Source of the DNA: Polaribacter sp.
GTDB lineage: Bacteria; Bacteroidota; Bacteroidia; Flavobacteriales; Flavobacteriaceae
NCBI GenBank assembly: GCA_030758355.1
Contig: JANREL010000007.1
Coordinates: 1 to 50,236 of the forward strand
Direction of reading: 5' to 3'
Length of the DNA: 50,236 nucleotides
This document shows positions 1 to 9,510 of the stretch, in pieces; position 1 is the stretch's first letter; every line of letters begins with the position of its first letter. The position numbers were made by a program, and so were the translations under genes. Below the pieces are notes generated by a model. It was given only the letters and a program-made list of their open reading frames with translations, was not told the DNA's origin and searched no databases.

Positions 1-1
1 T

Positions 2-757
2 GCAGGTTTGATGTATCAAAGACCTTTTCGAAGTCCACATCACACCATTTCAAATATTGCGTTAATTGGAGGTGGAAATAATTTACCTCAACCTGGCGAA
101 ATTTCACTCTCGCACAATGGCGTGTTGTTTTTGGATGAATTGCCCGAATTTCAACGTTCGGTTTTGGAAGTAATGCGTCAACCTTTGGAAGATCGTGAAG
201 TTTCTATTTCTAGAGCCAAATTTACAGTAACCTATCCAAGTAGTTTTATGTTGGTAGCCAGTATGAATCCAAGTCCGAGTGGTTATTTCAACGATCCAAA
301 TTCGCCTATGACTTCATCTCCACATGAAATGCAACGCTATTTGAGCAAAATTTCAGGACCATTATTGGACAGAATTGACATTCATATTGAAGTAACTCCT
401 GTACCTTTTGAAAAATTATCTGACGAACGAAAAGGAGAATCTTCTGTCGAAATTAGAAAACGGGTAACTGTTGCAAGAGAAATTCAAACTGAACGTTTTA
501 AAGACACTGAAAATTTACACTACAATGCGCAAATGAATGTAAAACACATTCGAAAATACTGTAAATTGTCCGAACAAAGTAAGGAACTTATTAAAACAGC
601 CATGGAAAAACTGAATCTTTCTGCAAGAGCCTATGACCGAATTTTAAAAGTATCTAGAACCATTGCGGATTTGGCAAACTCCGAAAATATCCATCCAGAG
701 CATATTGCAGAAGCCATTCAATATCGCAGTTTGGATAGAGATGGTTGGTTTGGGTAA
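2..757 (+). CDS. YifB/ComM-family Mg-chelatase-like AAA+ ATPase, C-terminal part (5' end outside window)
   Basis: Open reading frame runs in from the window edge (AGLMYQRPFRSPHHTIS...). Contains GEISLSHNGVLFLDELPEF, SMNPSPSGYF and the YifB C-terminal LSARAYDRILKVSRTIADL / AIQYRSLDR. Confidence 0.95.
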   Translation, partial: AGLMYQRPFRSPHHTISNIALIGGGNNLPQPGEISLSHNGVLFLDELPEFQRSVLEVMRQPLEDREVSISRAKFTVTYPSSFMLVASMNPSPSGYFNDPNSPMTSSPHEMQRYLSKISGPLLDRIDIHIEVTPVPFEKLSDERKGESSVEIRKRVTVAREIQTERFKDTENLHYNAQMNVKHIRKYCKLSEQSKELIKTAMEKLNLSARAYDRILKVSRTIADLANSENIHPEHIAEAIQYRSLDRDGWFG

Positions 758-770
758 AATCGTTTGTATT

Positions 771-2045
771 TCAACTCTTCTTTCCAATCGTCAACAATTC
801 ATCCCATTGTGTGGTAAATCTAGGGCTTCTATGCTCTTTAACAAGCGCCCACTCTTTTTCACGATTACCAACAGTTGCCAATTTTACTTTGTTTTTGCCA
901 TATTTACTGTTGATTGCATCCATCGCTTTTGATAAATTAGCATTTCCAATTTTGTTTTCTTGATGAAATAAACTCATCTGCACTTCATTTTCAGGGATCA
1001 AATGATGCAAATGAACGCCCACTTTTTTATACCGAAAACCCGGTTTGTAAATTGCCTTTAATCCTTTTATGGCTTCCTTGGTAAGTGTTATGGTGTTATT
1101 GGTAGCCGTATCTAAGGTTATAAAAATATTTTTAAAGTATTGATGTTCGTTTTTGCTAAAGTGATTCGTTTGTAAAAAAACCTCCAAACAACGCGCTGCA
1201 GAGCCTTGTTGACGCAATAAATCTGACACTTCTGCTACATAAAAACTAGTGGCTTCTTCAATCAAATGATAATCTGTTAATTTTTGTCCAAAAGATTTTG
1301 CAGTACCAATTCCTTTTTTGATATCTGGAAAAATTGTCATTTCTAAACACGGCTGATTGTTGAGTTCGCGCCACAAGCGTTCGCCCACAACTGTCATTTC
1401 TTTACGCACCCAAACAACAGAAAGATTTGCAAAATCTAAGGCATTTTTAGCCCCTGTTTTTTCTATACGAATGGCGTGTTTTCGTCCAATTCCCCATACA
1501 TTTTTCAACGAAGTTACTGTCAATAAATGTAGTCGTTTTTCTTCAGAATCTACCACATAAACTCCTTTGTTTTCCGGAACTTGTTTGGCAAATTTATTTG
1601 CTATTTTCGATAAGGATTTGGTTTTAGCAATGCCTATTCCAACAGGAATTCCTGTATTTTTTAAAATAGTTTCCTTTATTTTATTCGCAATTTCACTCAA
1701 CTCGTCTTCACGATAATGAGAGACATCAACAAAACTTTCATCAATACTGTATTCTTCTATCAAAGGAGAAAATTCGCGCAATGTTTGCATCACACGTTGA
1801 GACATATCAGCATATAAAGTGTAATTTGATGAAAAACAGGTTACGTTATTACCTTCTAATAGTTGCTTGATTTTAAAGACAGGTTCAAACATTGGAATTT
1901 GTGTTAATGCCTTTGCCTCTTTATTTGCGGCAATGACACAACCATCATTATTGCTAAGAACAACGACTGGTTTTCCTTGTAAATCGGGTCTAAAAACTTG
2001 TTCGCAAGAGGCATAAAAACTATTGCAATCTACTAAAGCAATCAT
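771..2045 (-). CDS. umuC: Y-family DNA polymerase V catalytic subunit UmuC
   Basis: [45 protein letters not shown] and [10 protein letters not shown]. Start moved to the internal ATG at 2045, overlapping the end of umuD. Confidence 0.95.
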   Translation of the reverse strand: MIALVDCNSFYASCEQVFRPDLQGKPVVVLSNNDGCVIAANKEAKALTQIPMFEPVFKIKQLLEGNNVTCFSSNYTLYADMSQRVMQTLREFSPLIEEYSIDESFVDVSHYREDELSEIANKIKETILKNTGIPVGIGIAKTKSLSKIANKFAKQVPENKGVYVVDSEEKRLHLLTVTSLKNVWGIGRKHAIRIEKTGAKNALDFANLSVVWVRKEMTVVGERLWRELNNQPCLEMTIFPDIKKGIGTAKSFGQKLTDYHLIEEATSFYVAEVSDLLRQQGSAARCLEVFLQTNHFSKNEHQYFKNIFITLDTATNNTITLTKEAIKGLKAIYKPGFRYKKVGVHLHHLIPENEVQMSLFHQENKIGNANLSKAMDAINSKYGKNKVKLATVGNREKEWALVKEHRSPRFTTQWDELLTIGKKS

Positions 2046-2407
2046 AGCGTGTTTTTTATGATATAGGTAATCACGCCCCAAAGTTGAAGTTCTTCTTTTG
2101 AATCCGAGTCAATTTGGGTGATGTTAAAACATCCATCTTGAATAATAACAGCTAATTGATTGTTTTTTGGCGTGAGTGATTTGTCAATAATCAACACATC
2201 TTTTTCAAAAATATTTAATTTGCCAAAGCTATCATCAATCACTCTTACATAAAAAGTTGCTGACGGATTTGAAACTAAAACATCGTTTAAATCAATTCTT
2301 GGTTCTGTATAATGTGTAGCAGGACTCGCAAAACCAGTTTGAGTTGAACGTACGACTCGAAAGCTTTTCTTTGTTTTTTCTACTAGTTTTACTTCACCAA
2401 ATTCCAT
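2042..2407 (-). CDS. umuD: UmuD-like LexA/S24-family protein, apparently degenerate at the catalytic lysine
   Basis: [11 protein letters not shown]...[33 protein letters not shown] resembles UmuD. Adjacent to umuC. Start taken at 2407 rather than the ORF-track start. Confidence 0.85.
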   Translation of the reverse strand: MEFGEVKLVEKTKKSFRVVRSTQTGFASPATHYTEPRIDLNDVLVSNPSATFYVRVIDDSFGKLNIFEKDVLIIDKSLTPKNNQLAVIIQDGCFNITQIDSDSKEELQLWGVITYIIKNTL

Positions 2408-2657
2408 GCTTAAAATTACTAGAAAAAAAAATATCTGAATGTTAAAATTAAAAAAAAGAATGAACAAAATTATTCTTTGCCTTTCTTTACTTCCAATGAA
2501 TCACATTTTCTTTACCAACTCTCTCTAAAGTTTGGCAATCAGAAGTACGTTATCATTTGTAAACTTATCGAAACAATTACTAAAATTATAAGCTTTATTA
2601 TTGTTTGATAACCCAAAAACAACCTTGTTTTTTGTCCTTTAAAAAAGAAATAAAAAA

Positions 2658-2682
2658 TACCCTTCCAATAATGCAAGGGTAT
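2658..2682 (-). terminator. Intrinsic terminator downstream of ahcY
   Basis: ATACCCTT / AAGGGTAT inverted repeat followed on the minus strand by a T-rich tract. Confidence 0.7.
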
Positions 2683-2706
2683 GTAAAGTTGTAAAAATTA
2701 TAAAAA

Positions 2707-4014
2707 TTAATATCTGTAATACTCAGGTTTAAAAGGACCTTCTGTAGTTACACCAATATAATCTGCTTGATCTTGTCTTAATTCAGTAAGTTCTACTCCA
2801 ATTTTTTCTAAGTGTAATTTTGCTACTTTTTCATCTAAATGTTTTGGCAACATATACACTTCGTTTTTATAGGCATCTTTGTTTGTCCACAATTCAATTT
2901 GCGCCAATGTTTGGTTGGTAAATGAATTTGACATTACAAAACTTGGATGACCTGTTGCGCAACCTAAATTTACCAAACGACCCTCTGCTAATAAAATAAT
3001 GTCTTTTCCATCAATTGTATATTTATCAACTTGAGGTTTGATTTCGATTTTTGGACTGTTGGCATTTAACCAAGCAACATCAATTTCGTTATCAAAATGA
3101 CCAATATTACATACAATTGTTTTGTCTTTCATCATTTTAAAATGCTCAGCACGCACAATATCTCTGTTTCCTGTTGTGGTAATTACAATATCAGCATTGC
3201 CAACAACGGTTTCTAAACGCTTTACTTCAAAACCGTCCATAGCAGCTTGCAACGCACAAATTGGGTCAATTTCAGTAACAGTTACAATAGAACCCGCACC
3301 TTTAAATGACGCTGCTGTACCTTTGCCAACATCACCATAACCACAAACTACGACTCTTTTTCCTGCTAACATAGTGTCTGTTGCTCTACGAATTGCATCT
3401 ACTGCAGATTCTTTACAACCGTATTTATTATCAAACTTTGATTTGGTTACAGAGTCATTTACGTTGATTGCTGGCATTGGCAACGTGCCGTTTTTCATAC
3501 GCTCATACAATCTGTGAACTCCTGTTGTGGTTTCTTCTGACAAACCATTGATGCCTGATGCCAATTCAGGATATCTGTCCAAAACCATGTTTGTTAAATC
3601 ACCACCATCATCCAAAATCATATTTAATGGTTTGCGATCTTCACCAAAAAATAGGGTTTGCTCTATGCACCAATCAAATTCTACTTCGTTCATTCCTTTC
3701 CATGCATACACAGCAGTTCCTTTTGCAGCAATTGCAGCAGCAGCTTGATCTTGCGTAGAAAAAATATTACAAGAACTCCAAGTAACTTCAGCACCTAAAG
3801 CTTGTAATGTTTCAATTAAAACCGCAGTTTGAATTGTCATGTGTAAACATCCAGCAATTCTTGCACCTTTTAAAGGTTGTGCATCTGCATACTCTTCTCT
3901 TAAACTCATTAATCCTGGCATTTCTGCTTCTGCCAGTTCTATTTCTTTTCTACCCCAATCTGCTAAGGAAATATCTTTCACTTTGTAAGGTATATATGCT
4001 GTTTTTGTGCTCAT
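2707..4014 (-). CDS. ahcY: Adenosylhomocysteinase
   Basis: [58 protein letters not shown]-terminus. Confidence 0.98.
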   Translation of the reverse strand: MSTKTAYIPYKVKDISLADWGRKEIELAEAEMPGLMSLREEYADAQPLKGARIAGCLHMTIQTAVLIETLQALGAEVTWSSCNIFSTQDQAAAAIAAKGTAVYAWKGMNEVEFDWCIEQTLFFGEDRKPLNMILDDGGDLTNMVLDRYPELASGINGLSEETTTGVHRLYERMKNGTLPMPAINVNDSVTKSKFDNKYGCKESAVDAIRRATDTMLAGKRVVVCGYGDVGKGTAASFKGAGSIVTVTEIDPICALQAAMDGFEVKRLETVVGNADIVITTTGNRDIVRAEHFKMMKDKTIVCNIGHFDNEIDVAWLNANSPKIEIKPQVDKYTIDGKDIILLAEGRLVNLGCATGHPSFVMSNSFTNQTLAQIELWTNKDAYKNEVYMLPKHLDEKVAKLHLEKIGVELTELRQDQADYIGVTTEGPFKPEYYRY

Positions 4015-4074
4015 ATTCTGTATATTTATGGTCTATTTTTGCGAGTGCAAAGTTACGAACTCCATTTTAAAAAT

Positions 4075-4701
4075 ATGCCACTTTACAAAACATTAACGAT
4101 TAACGAAAAAACAAAAGTTGTTATTTGGAAAATTGAAGAAACAATTGAGGATTTACTAAATGGCATTTTGCTTTCTGAAAATAGTGAAACCCGATTGCAT
4201 TCTATGAAATCGGAAATCCATCAAAAAGGGTTTTTAAGCATCAGACATTTATTGAAAGAATTCAACATAAAAGACATTGATTTAGAGTATGATGAATTTG
4301 GAAAACCACACTTAAAAGACGGACGATTTATTTCGATGACACATTCTTTTCAGTTTACTGGAGTGATAGTTTCTGAAGAAAAAAGCGTAGGAATTGACAT
4401 TGAAAAACAGCGTGAAAAAATTTTGAAAATTGCACATAAATTTACGCCAATTGAAGAGTATAAAACCATTGCAAATGTTGCTACTCTAACTCGAAAATTA
4501 ACCATTGTTTGGGGAGGAAAAGAAAGTTTGTATAAAATTTACGGGAAGAAAAAACTACTCTTTTTGCATCATATTTTTATTGAAGATTTTAATTTTGAGG
4601 ATGAAAAAACCACAGGAATCATTCGTTATGAAGGAGAGGATTCCAAATATCACATCAATTTTTTAGAATTCGAAGACTTTACGTGCGTATTTGCCTATTA
4701 A
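4075..4701 (+). CDS. 4'-phosphopantetheinyl transferase superfamily protein
   Basis: FGKPHLKDGRFISMTHSFQFTGVIVSEEKSVGIDIEKQREKI...WGGKESLYKIYG matches the PPTase signature. ATG at 4075 preferred over the upstream TTG at 4039. Confidence 0.85.
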   Translation: MPLYKTLTINEKTKVVIWKIEETIEDLLNGILLSENSETRLHSMKSEIHQKGFLSIRHLLKEFNIKDIDLEYDEFGKPHLKDGRFISMTHSFQFTGVIVSEEKSVGIDIEKQREKILKIAHKFTPIEEYKTIANVATLTRKLTIVWGGKESLYKIYGKKKLLFLHHIFIEDFNFEDEKTTGIIRYEGEDSKYHINFLEFEDFTCVFAY

Positions 4702-4734
4702 AAACCGTTACTTTTACACTTCATTGCACGGATA

Positions 4735-5367
4735 ATGAATGATCTTTTCAACTTTTTTTTAGCAGCTTATCAACAAGCATCAACTGCAGATATCGTTTTA
4801 GAAGCCATCGCTTTTGTATTTGGAATTGCAAGTGTTTGGTATGCGAAAAACGAAAATATTTTGGTCTATCCAACAGGGTTAGTTGCCACAATAATTACTG
4901 TTTATTTATTGTATAAAGCGGAATATTTTGGTGATATGATGATGAATTTCTACTATTCTGTGATGAGTATTTTTGGTTGGTGGAATTGGTCTAGAAAAAA
5001 AAATGACAAAGTAATAGTTCCTATTTCTAGAACAACTCTTAAAGAAAAAATTATTGGAGTTGCTCTCGTAGTTTTAACAATGATTGTAACTTATATTGTA
5101 TACAGGTATTTTGGAAATGAAATCAAAACCGAAAATTATATTGATATTTTTACATCTGGAATCTTTTTTACTGCCATGTGGTATATGGCAACTAAAAAAT
5201 TAGAAAATTGGACGTTATGGATTTTTGCTGATATCATTACCATCCCTTTATATGCTTATCGTGGATTAGGGATGCTGTCTTTACAATATTTAATTTTTAC
5301 TATTTTAGCCATTCAAGGGTATCTCGCATGGAAAAAAAGCTTCAACAACAACCCATCAACATTGTAA
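4735..5367 (+). CDS. PnuC-family vitamin/nucleoside transporter (nicotinamide riboside or thiamine)
   Basis: Multi-pass protein with PnuC-type ASVWYAKNENILVYPTGLVATIITVYLLYKAEYFGDMMMNFYYSVMSIFGWWNW. Confidence 0.85.
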   Translation: MNDLFNFFLAAYQQASTADIVLEAIAFVFGIASVWYAKNENILVYPTGLVATIITVYLLYKAEYFGDMMMNFYYSVMSIFGWWNWSRKKNDKVIVPISRTTLKEKIIGVALVVLTMIVTYIVYRYFGNEIKTENYIDIFTSGIFFTAMWYMATKKLENWTLWIFADIITIPLYAYRGLGMLSLQYLIFTILAIQGYLAWKKSFNNNPSTL

Positions 5368-5933
5368 AAGTAGTGCTATTTGGCCCAGAATCTTCTGGCA
5401 AAACAACACTTTCACAACAATTAGCACGCTATTATAACACTGTTTGGGTGCCTGAATTTGCGCGTGATTATCTGCAAGAAAAATGGAATAACGAACGTAA
5501 AACCTGTGAAATGTCTGATTTCATTCCAATTGCAATTGGGCAAATGAAACTGGAAAACAAACTCGCTGTAAAAGCTGACAAAGTATTGATTTGCGATACA
5601 GATTTATTAGAAACAAAAGTATATTCTGAAGAATTTTATAATGGTTTTGTAGAGGCAACTTTGGAAAAAGCGGCTTTAGAAAATTCCTATGATTTGTATT
5701 TATTGACCTACATTGATACTCCTTGGGAAAAGGACGATTTGCGTGACAGACCTGAACAGCGATTGGAAATGTTTACCGCTTTTGAAAACGCATTGAAAAA
5801 ACACAACCGCCCTTATATTTTATTGAAAGGAGATAAAAAAACGAGGCTCGCATTGGCAACAACAGCCATCAATAAAATGATTGCTGACAGAGAAAATTTA
5901 CATTCTTTTTCCAATAAAATTGCAAAAAAATGA
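5328..5933 (+). CDS. NadR-like AAA family ATPase/kinase
   Basis: P-loop FGPESSGKTTLSQQLARYYNTVWVPEFARDYL resembles the NadR ribosylnicotinamide kinase domain. Overlaps the pnuC-like gene by about 40 nt. Confidence 0.85.
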   Translation: MEKKLQQQPINIVKVVLFGPESSGKTTLSQQLARYYNTVWVPEFARDYLQEKWNNERKTCEMSDFIPIAIGQMKLENKLAVKADKVLICDTDLLETKVYSEEFYNGFVEATLEKAALENSYDLYLLTYIDTPWEKDDLRDRPEQRLEMFTAFENALKKHNRPYILLKGDKKTRLALATTAINKMIADRENLHSFSNKIAKK

Positions 5934-6334
5934 ACAAAGAACAAATTGTAAAAGAGCTCAATTTCAAAGCCATCAGGAGTTCTGGTGCAGGTGGTCAACA
6001 TGTGAATAAAGTGTCTTCAAAAATTGAATTGACCTTTGATTTGGAAAATTCTGAAGCATTGAATGATGATGAAAAAACACTCCTAAAATCGAAACTTTCT
6101 TCCAAATTAACTTCCGAAAATAGCTTAATTCTAACAGTTGAAGAAACACGTTCTCAGCATAAAAACAAAGAATTGGCCATCAAAAAATTTGTTTCTTTGA
6201 TGGAAACAAATCTAAAAAAACCAAAAAAAAGAACGCCCACAAAACCTAGCAAAGCTGTCATTAAAAAAAGATTGGAAACCAAAGAAAAAACATCTGTAAA
6301 AAAAGCGTTGCGTAAAAAACCGAACCTAGAATAA
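5930..6334 (+). CDS. arfB: Alternative ribosome-rescue factor ArfB / class I release factor-like peptidyl-tRNA hydrolase
   Basis: GGQ motif in SSGAGGQHVNKVSSKIELTFDL; RSQHKNKELAIKKF; basic C-terminal tail. Confidence 0.93.
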   Translation: MNKEQIVKELNFKAIRSSGAGGQHVNKVSSKIELTFDLENSEALNDDEKTLLKSKLSSKLTSENSLILTVEETRSQHKNKELAIKKFVSLMETNLKKPKKRTPTKPSKAVIKKRLETKEKTSVKKALRKKPNLE

Positions 6335-6373
6335 ATTTTTTCTTTTTTTAATCAGAAAATCAATTTTCATAGT

Positions 6374-6381
6374 TACTTTTG
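6374..6381 (+). promoter_or_regulatory. Bacteroidetes-type -7 box (TACTTTTG) upstream of the TPP riboswitch
   Basis: TACTTTTG matches TAnnTTTG and lies about 15 nt before the start of the riboswitch. No clear -33 TTTG. Confidence 0.5.
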
Positions 6382-6391
6382 CATCGTTCTC

Positions 6392-6534
6392 ACAAAGGGG
6401 TGCTGATTTAGTTGTCAGTTGATAGTTTCTAGTTTACAGCAATGTTGGATTTTAAACTAAAAATTTTGAACTAAAAAGGCTGAGATCATACCCAAAGAAC
6501 CTAGAACAGGTAATGCTGTTTAGGGATTGCGAGC
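6392..6534 (+). ncRNA. TPP riboswitch (THI element) with extended P3 arm
   Basis: GGGGTGC ... GGCTGAGATCATACCC AAAGAACCT AGAACAGGTAATGCTGTTTAGGGA, the conserved THI-box core, immediately upstream of a TonB-dependent receptor. Confidence 0.93.
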
Positions 6535-6540
6535 GTAAAG

Positions 6541-6561
6541 AAAACATCTAGTAGATGTTTT
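6541..6561 (+). terminator. Hairpin after the TPP aptamer, candidate expression platform
   Basis: AAAACATCTAGTAGATGTTTT near-perfect inverted repeat ending in a short T run, directly after the aptamer and before the receptor start. Confidence 0.5.
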
Positions 6562-6676
6562 TAGTGAGTAGCGAAAAACCTATGCTTTTTCTCTTAATCA
6601 CCGCTCAGAAAATGAATTATTCAATACTAATCACAAGAATAATTACCTCTTTTTATTCGTTTTAAATTTTTTTAAA

Positions 6677-9016
6677 ATGAAAAAAATATCCATTTTTTTA
6701 TTCTTGTTTGTAAGCATGCTTGCAAACGCACAAACAGTCACAATTTCAGGAAAAATTGTAGATGAAAACAACGAACCTTTGCCCAATGCCAGTATTTTGG
6801 TTCAAAAAATTAACAAAGGAACTTCTGCTGACAATGAAGGAAAATTCAGTTTGACGGTCTCCAAAGGAACCTATGTTTTTCAAGTGTCATTTATTGGTTA
6901 CAAAACTGTAAATCAAGAAGTTATTGCGACCAAAAATGACGAAATTACGATTGCTTTAAAAACAAATCAAACACTTTTAGACGAAGTATTGGTTTCTGCA
7001 GTTCGTGTAAATGCTGATATTCCAGTAACATTTTCAAATCTGTCAAAAAAGGAAATTTCCAAGCGAAATTTGGGTCAAGACATTCCTATTTTGCTCAATT
7101 ATTTGCCTTCGGTAGTGTCATCTTCAGATGCAGGTGCAGGAATTGGGTACACGTATATGAGCGTTCGTGGTTCCAATAACGAGCGAATTAACGTTACTGT
7201 CAACGGAATTCCTTATAACGATGCTGAAAGTCATGGCACTTTTTGGGTGAATTTGGGCGACTTTGCTTCTTCCACAGAAAACCTGCAGTTGCAACGGGGT
7301 GTTGGAACATCCACCAATGGTGCTGGGGCTTTTGGCGCGAGTTTAAACATCTTGACAGATGCCATTGCTGAAAAAGCTTTTGGCGAAATTTCCAATTCAT
7401 TTGGTTCTTTCAGCACCCGAAAACACACTGTAAAATTCAGTACAGGAAAAATCAATGACAACATCGAAATTGCAGGTCGATTTTCAAATATTTATTCTGA
7501 TGGTTATGTAGATCGTGCTTTTGCGGATTTGAAATCCTACTTTTTACAAGGGAGCTTTGTGGATGAAAATACGCTCATCAAGGCGATTGCTTTTGGCGGA
7601 AATGAACGAACCTACCAAGCTTGGTTTGGGTTAACGGCAGATGAATTAGCGCAAGACAGAAGGCAAAATCCATATACCTATGACAATGAAACAGACAATT
7701 ATCAGCAAGATCATTATCAATTGCATTGGAATGAACAATGGAATGAGAAATGGTCCACAAATCTCGGGTTGAATTACACAAAAGGTGCAGGATATTTCGA
7801 GCAATTTAAAGAAGCAGAAGATGCTGCTGCACTCAATAATTTGATAGTTGATGGAACAGATGCAATTGTAAGACGTTGGTTAGACAACGATTTTTATGTC
7901 ATCAATTTCAACACCAATTATAAAACTGACAAACTGAATTTCATCACAGGGATTTCGTATTCCAATTATACTGGAGATCATTTTGGCGAGGTAATTTGGG
8001 GTGAAAATTTGGCACCAAATAAGCAAATTAGAGACCGTTATTATTTTTCTGATGCGAGAAAATCGGACTTTTCTTTGTTTGCAAAAGCGAACTTTAGTCT
8101 TAGTGAAAAACTTTCTGCTTATGCAGATTTACAAGGACGTTTTGTGAAGTATCAAACACAAGGAATTACCAATGACATTATTCCTATTGACGTAAATAGA
8201 AATTTTAATTTCTTCAATCCGAAGTTTGGTTTTACTTATAAAAGCAATGACAATAACAACTTTTACACCTCATTTGCAGTGGCAAACAGAGAACCAAATA
8301 GAAATGATTTTGAAGTTGGCGTTTCTACTCATGAAACTCTTTTTGACTACGAATTGGGTTGGCGTTTGAAAACAGAAAATATGAAACTAAATACAAACAT
8401 TTATTTTATGGATTATAAAAATCAATTGGTATTGACAGGAGCAATTGATGGGGTTGGCGCACCAATAAGAGCAACTTCAGGAAAAAGTTACAGATTAGGA
8501 TTAGAAATTGATGCAGATATTCGGTTAAATAATCAGTTTTCCATCAAACCAAATGCGGCATTTAGCTCGAATAAAAACCGAGATTTTGTCTCGGAAATTG
8601 ATGGTCTTTTGCAAAATTTAGGCAACACAAATTTATCATTTTCACCAAATGTAATTTTAGGAAATATTTTTACCTATCAGCCTAAAGAAACTTTTCAAAT
8701 CTCATTTTTGTCAAAATTTGTTGGCAAACAATGGATGAGCAATTTGAGTAGTCGCATTTCTGAAAATGATGTTTTGGATTCCTTTTTTACAAGTGATTTG
8801 AATGTGGTGTATCAACTAAAACCATCAAAAACCTTTAAATCAGTTACGTTTACTGCATTAATTAACAATATTTTCAATGCAGAATATGTAGATAGAGGCT
8901 ATTATGGAACTTTCGATTTCCCTGATGACAATGGAAATACAATTACTGGTGATTATGCTGGATATTATCCTCAAGCAACAAGAAATTTCCTTTTAGGAGT
9001 GACGCTTAATTTTTAA
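6677..9016 (+). CDS. TonB-dependent receptor with carboxypeptidase-like N-terminal domain; predicted thiamine/thiamine-precursor uptake
   Basis: Signal peptide, VTISGKIVDENNEPLPNASILV, plug VRGSNNERINVTVNGIPYNDAESHG, C-terminal beta-barrel strand ending in FLLGVTLNF. Preceded by a TPP riboswitch. Confidence 0.93.
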   Translation: MKKISIFLFLFVSMLANAQTVTISGKIVDENNEPLPNASILVQKINKGTSADNEGKFSLTVSKGTYVFQVSFIGYKTVNQEVIATKNDEITIALKTNQTLLDEVLVSAVRVNADIPVTFSNLSKKEISKRNLGQDIPILLNYLPSVVSSSDAGAGIGYTYMSVRGSNNERINVTVNGIPYNDAESHGTFWVNLGDFASSTENLQLQRGVGTSTNGAGAFGASLNILTDAIAEKAFGEISNSFGSFSTRKHTVKFSTGKINDNIEIAGRFSNIYSDGYVDRAFADLKSYFLQGSFVDENTLIKAIAFGGNERTYQAWFGLTADELAQDRRQNPYTYDNETDNYQQDHYQLHWNEQWNEKWSTNLGLNYTKGAGYFEQFKEAEDAAALNNLIVDGTDAIVRRWLDNDFYVINFNTNYKTDKLNFITGISYSNYTGDHFGEVIWGENLAPNKQIRDRYYFSDARKSDFSLFAKANFSLSEKLSAYADLQGRFVKYQTQGITNDIIPIDVNRNFNFFNPKFGFTYKSNDNNNFYTSFAVANREPNRNDFEVGVSTHETLFDYELGWRLKTENMKLNTNIYFMDYKNQLVLTGAIDGVGAPIRATSGKSYRLGLEIDADIRLNNQFSIKPNAAFSSNKNRDFVSEIDGLLQNLGNTNLSFSPNVILGNIFTYQPKETFQISFLSKFVGKQWMSNLSSRISENDVLDSFFTSDLNVVYQLKPSKTFKSVTFTALINNIFNAEYVDRGYYGTFDFPDDNGNTITGDYAGYYPQATRNFLLGVTLNF

Positions 9017-9062
9017 ATTTTTCTTAATTTTTAACCGAATTTGGGTAAAAATCCATTATAAT

Positions 9063-9088
9063 AAGCCGTTTTTTAGTTAAAACGGCTT
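9063..9088 (+). terminator. Intrinsic terminator after the TonB-dependent receptor
   Basis: AAGCCGTTTT-TTAGTT-AAAACGGCTT, followed by TAATTTTT. Confidence 0.8.
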
Positions 9089-9110
9089 AATTTTTGTACC
9101 TTAGCAAAAC

Positions 9111-9215
9111 ATGAAAATTTCCACCATTTATCAAAAAAGAAATCTACGCGTTTATAGTTTTGATTTTAGCGTCTTTAGAAATCAATCTGATAAATTCATT
9201 CCTCCTACTTTTTAG
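9111..9215 (+). CDS. Candidate 34-aa small protein
   Basis: ATG to TAG: MKISTIYQKRNLRVYSFDFSVFRNQSDKFIPPTF. Sits between two intrinsic terminators. Not in the supplied ORF track. Confidence 0.35.
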   Translation: MKISTIYQKRNLRVYSFDFSVFRNQSDKFIPPTF

Positions 9216-9256
9216 TTGACTTTTCAATAAAATTTACAACCATTTTATTTTATCAA

Positions 9257-9280
9257 AAAACGCATTTTTCAATGCGTTTT
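9257..9280 (+). terminator. Intrinsic terminator
   Basis: AAAACGCATT-TTTC-AATGCGTTTT. Confidence 0.75.
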
Positions 9281-9294
9281 AAAAAACTATTTAT

Positions 9295-9486
9295 ATGAAA
9301 CTTATCAGAATTAAAAGACATACAAAACAACAAAAATATTACTCTTCAGCTATGGGAATGTTGAATTGTAGGGTAACTTCTATTAAAAAATATTTCTTCG
9401 GAATTCCTGTGAAAACACTTCATAAATATAGAGAAACCTATTATGGAGAAATCAAAAATTGTGAAGATTGTAATTTATTTATTTAA
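9295..9486 (+). CDS. Small basic protein of unknown function (63 aa)
   Basis: ORF MKLIRIKRHTKQQKYY...CEDCNLFI, upstream of the sigma factor gene. Confidence 0.55.
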   Translation: MKLIRIKRHTKQQKYYSSAMGMLNCRVTSIKKYFFGIPVKTLHKYRETYYGEIKNCEDCNLFI

Positions 9487-9510
9487 TCATTTAAAACATA
9501 AAAATAACAA

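Noticed and set aside
5328-5367. Overlap of pnuC-like and nadR-like ORFs as a programmed frameshift fusion
   Set aside because: Both ORFs have complete domains and an internal ATG start fits ordinary translational coupling; no slippery motif with a strong downstream structure was evident.
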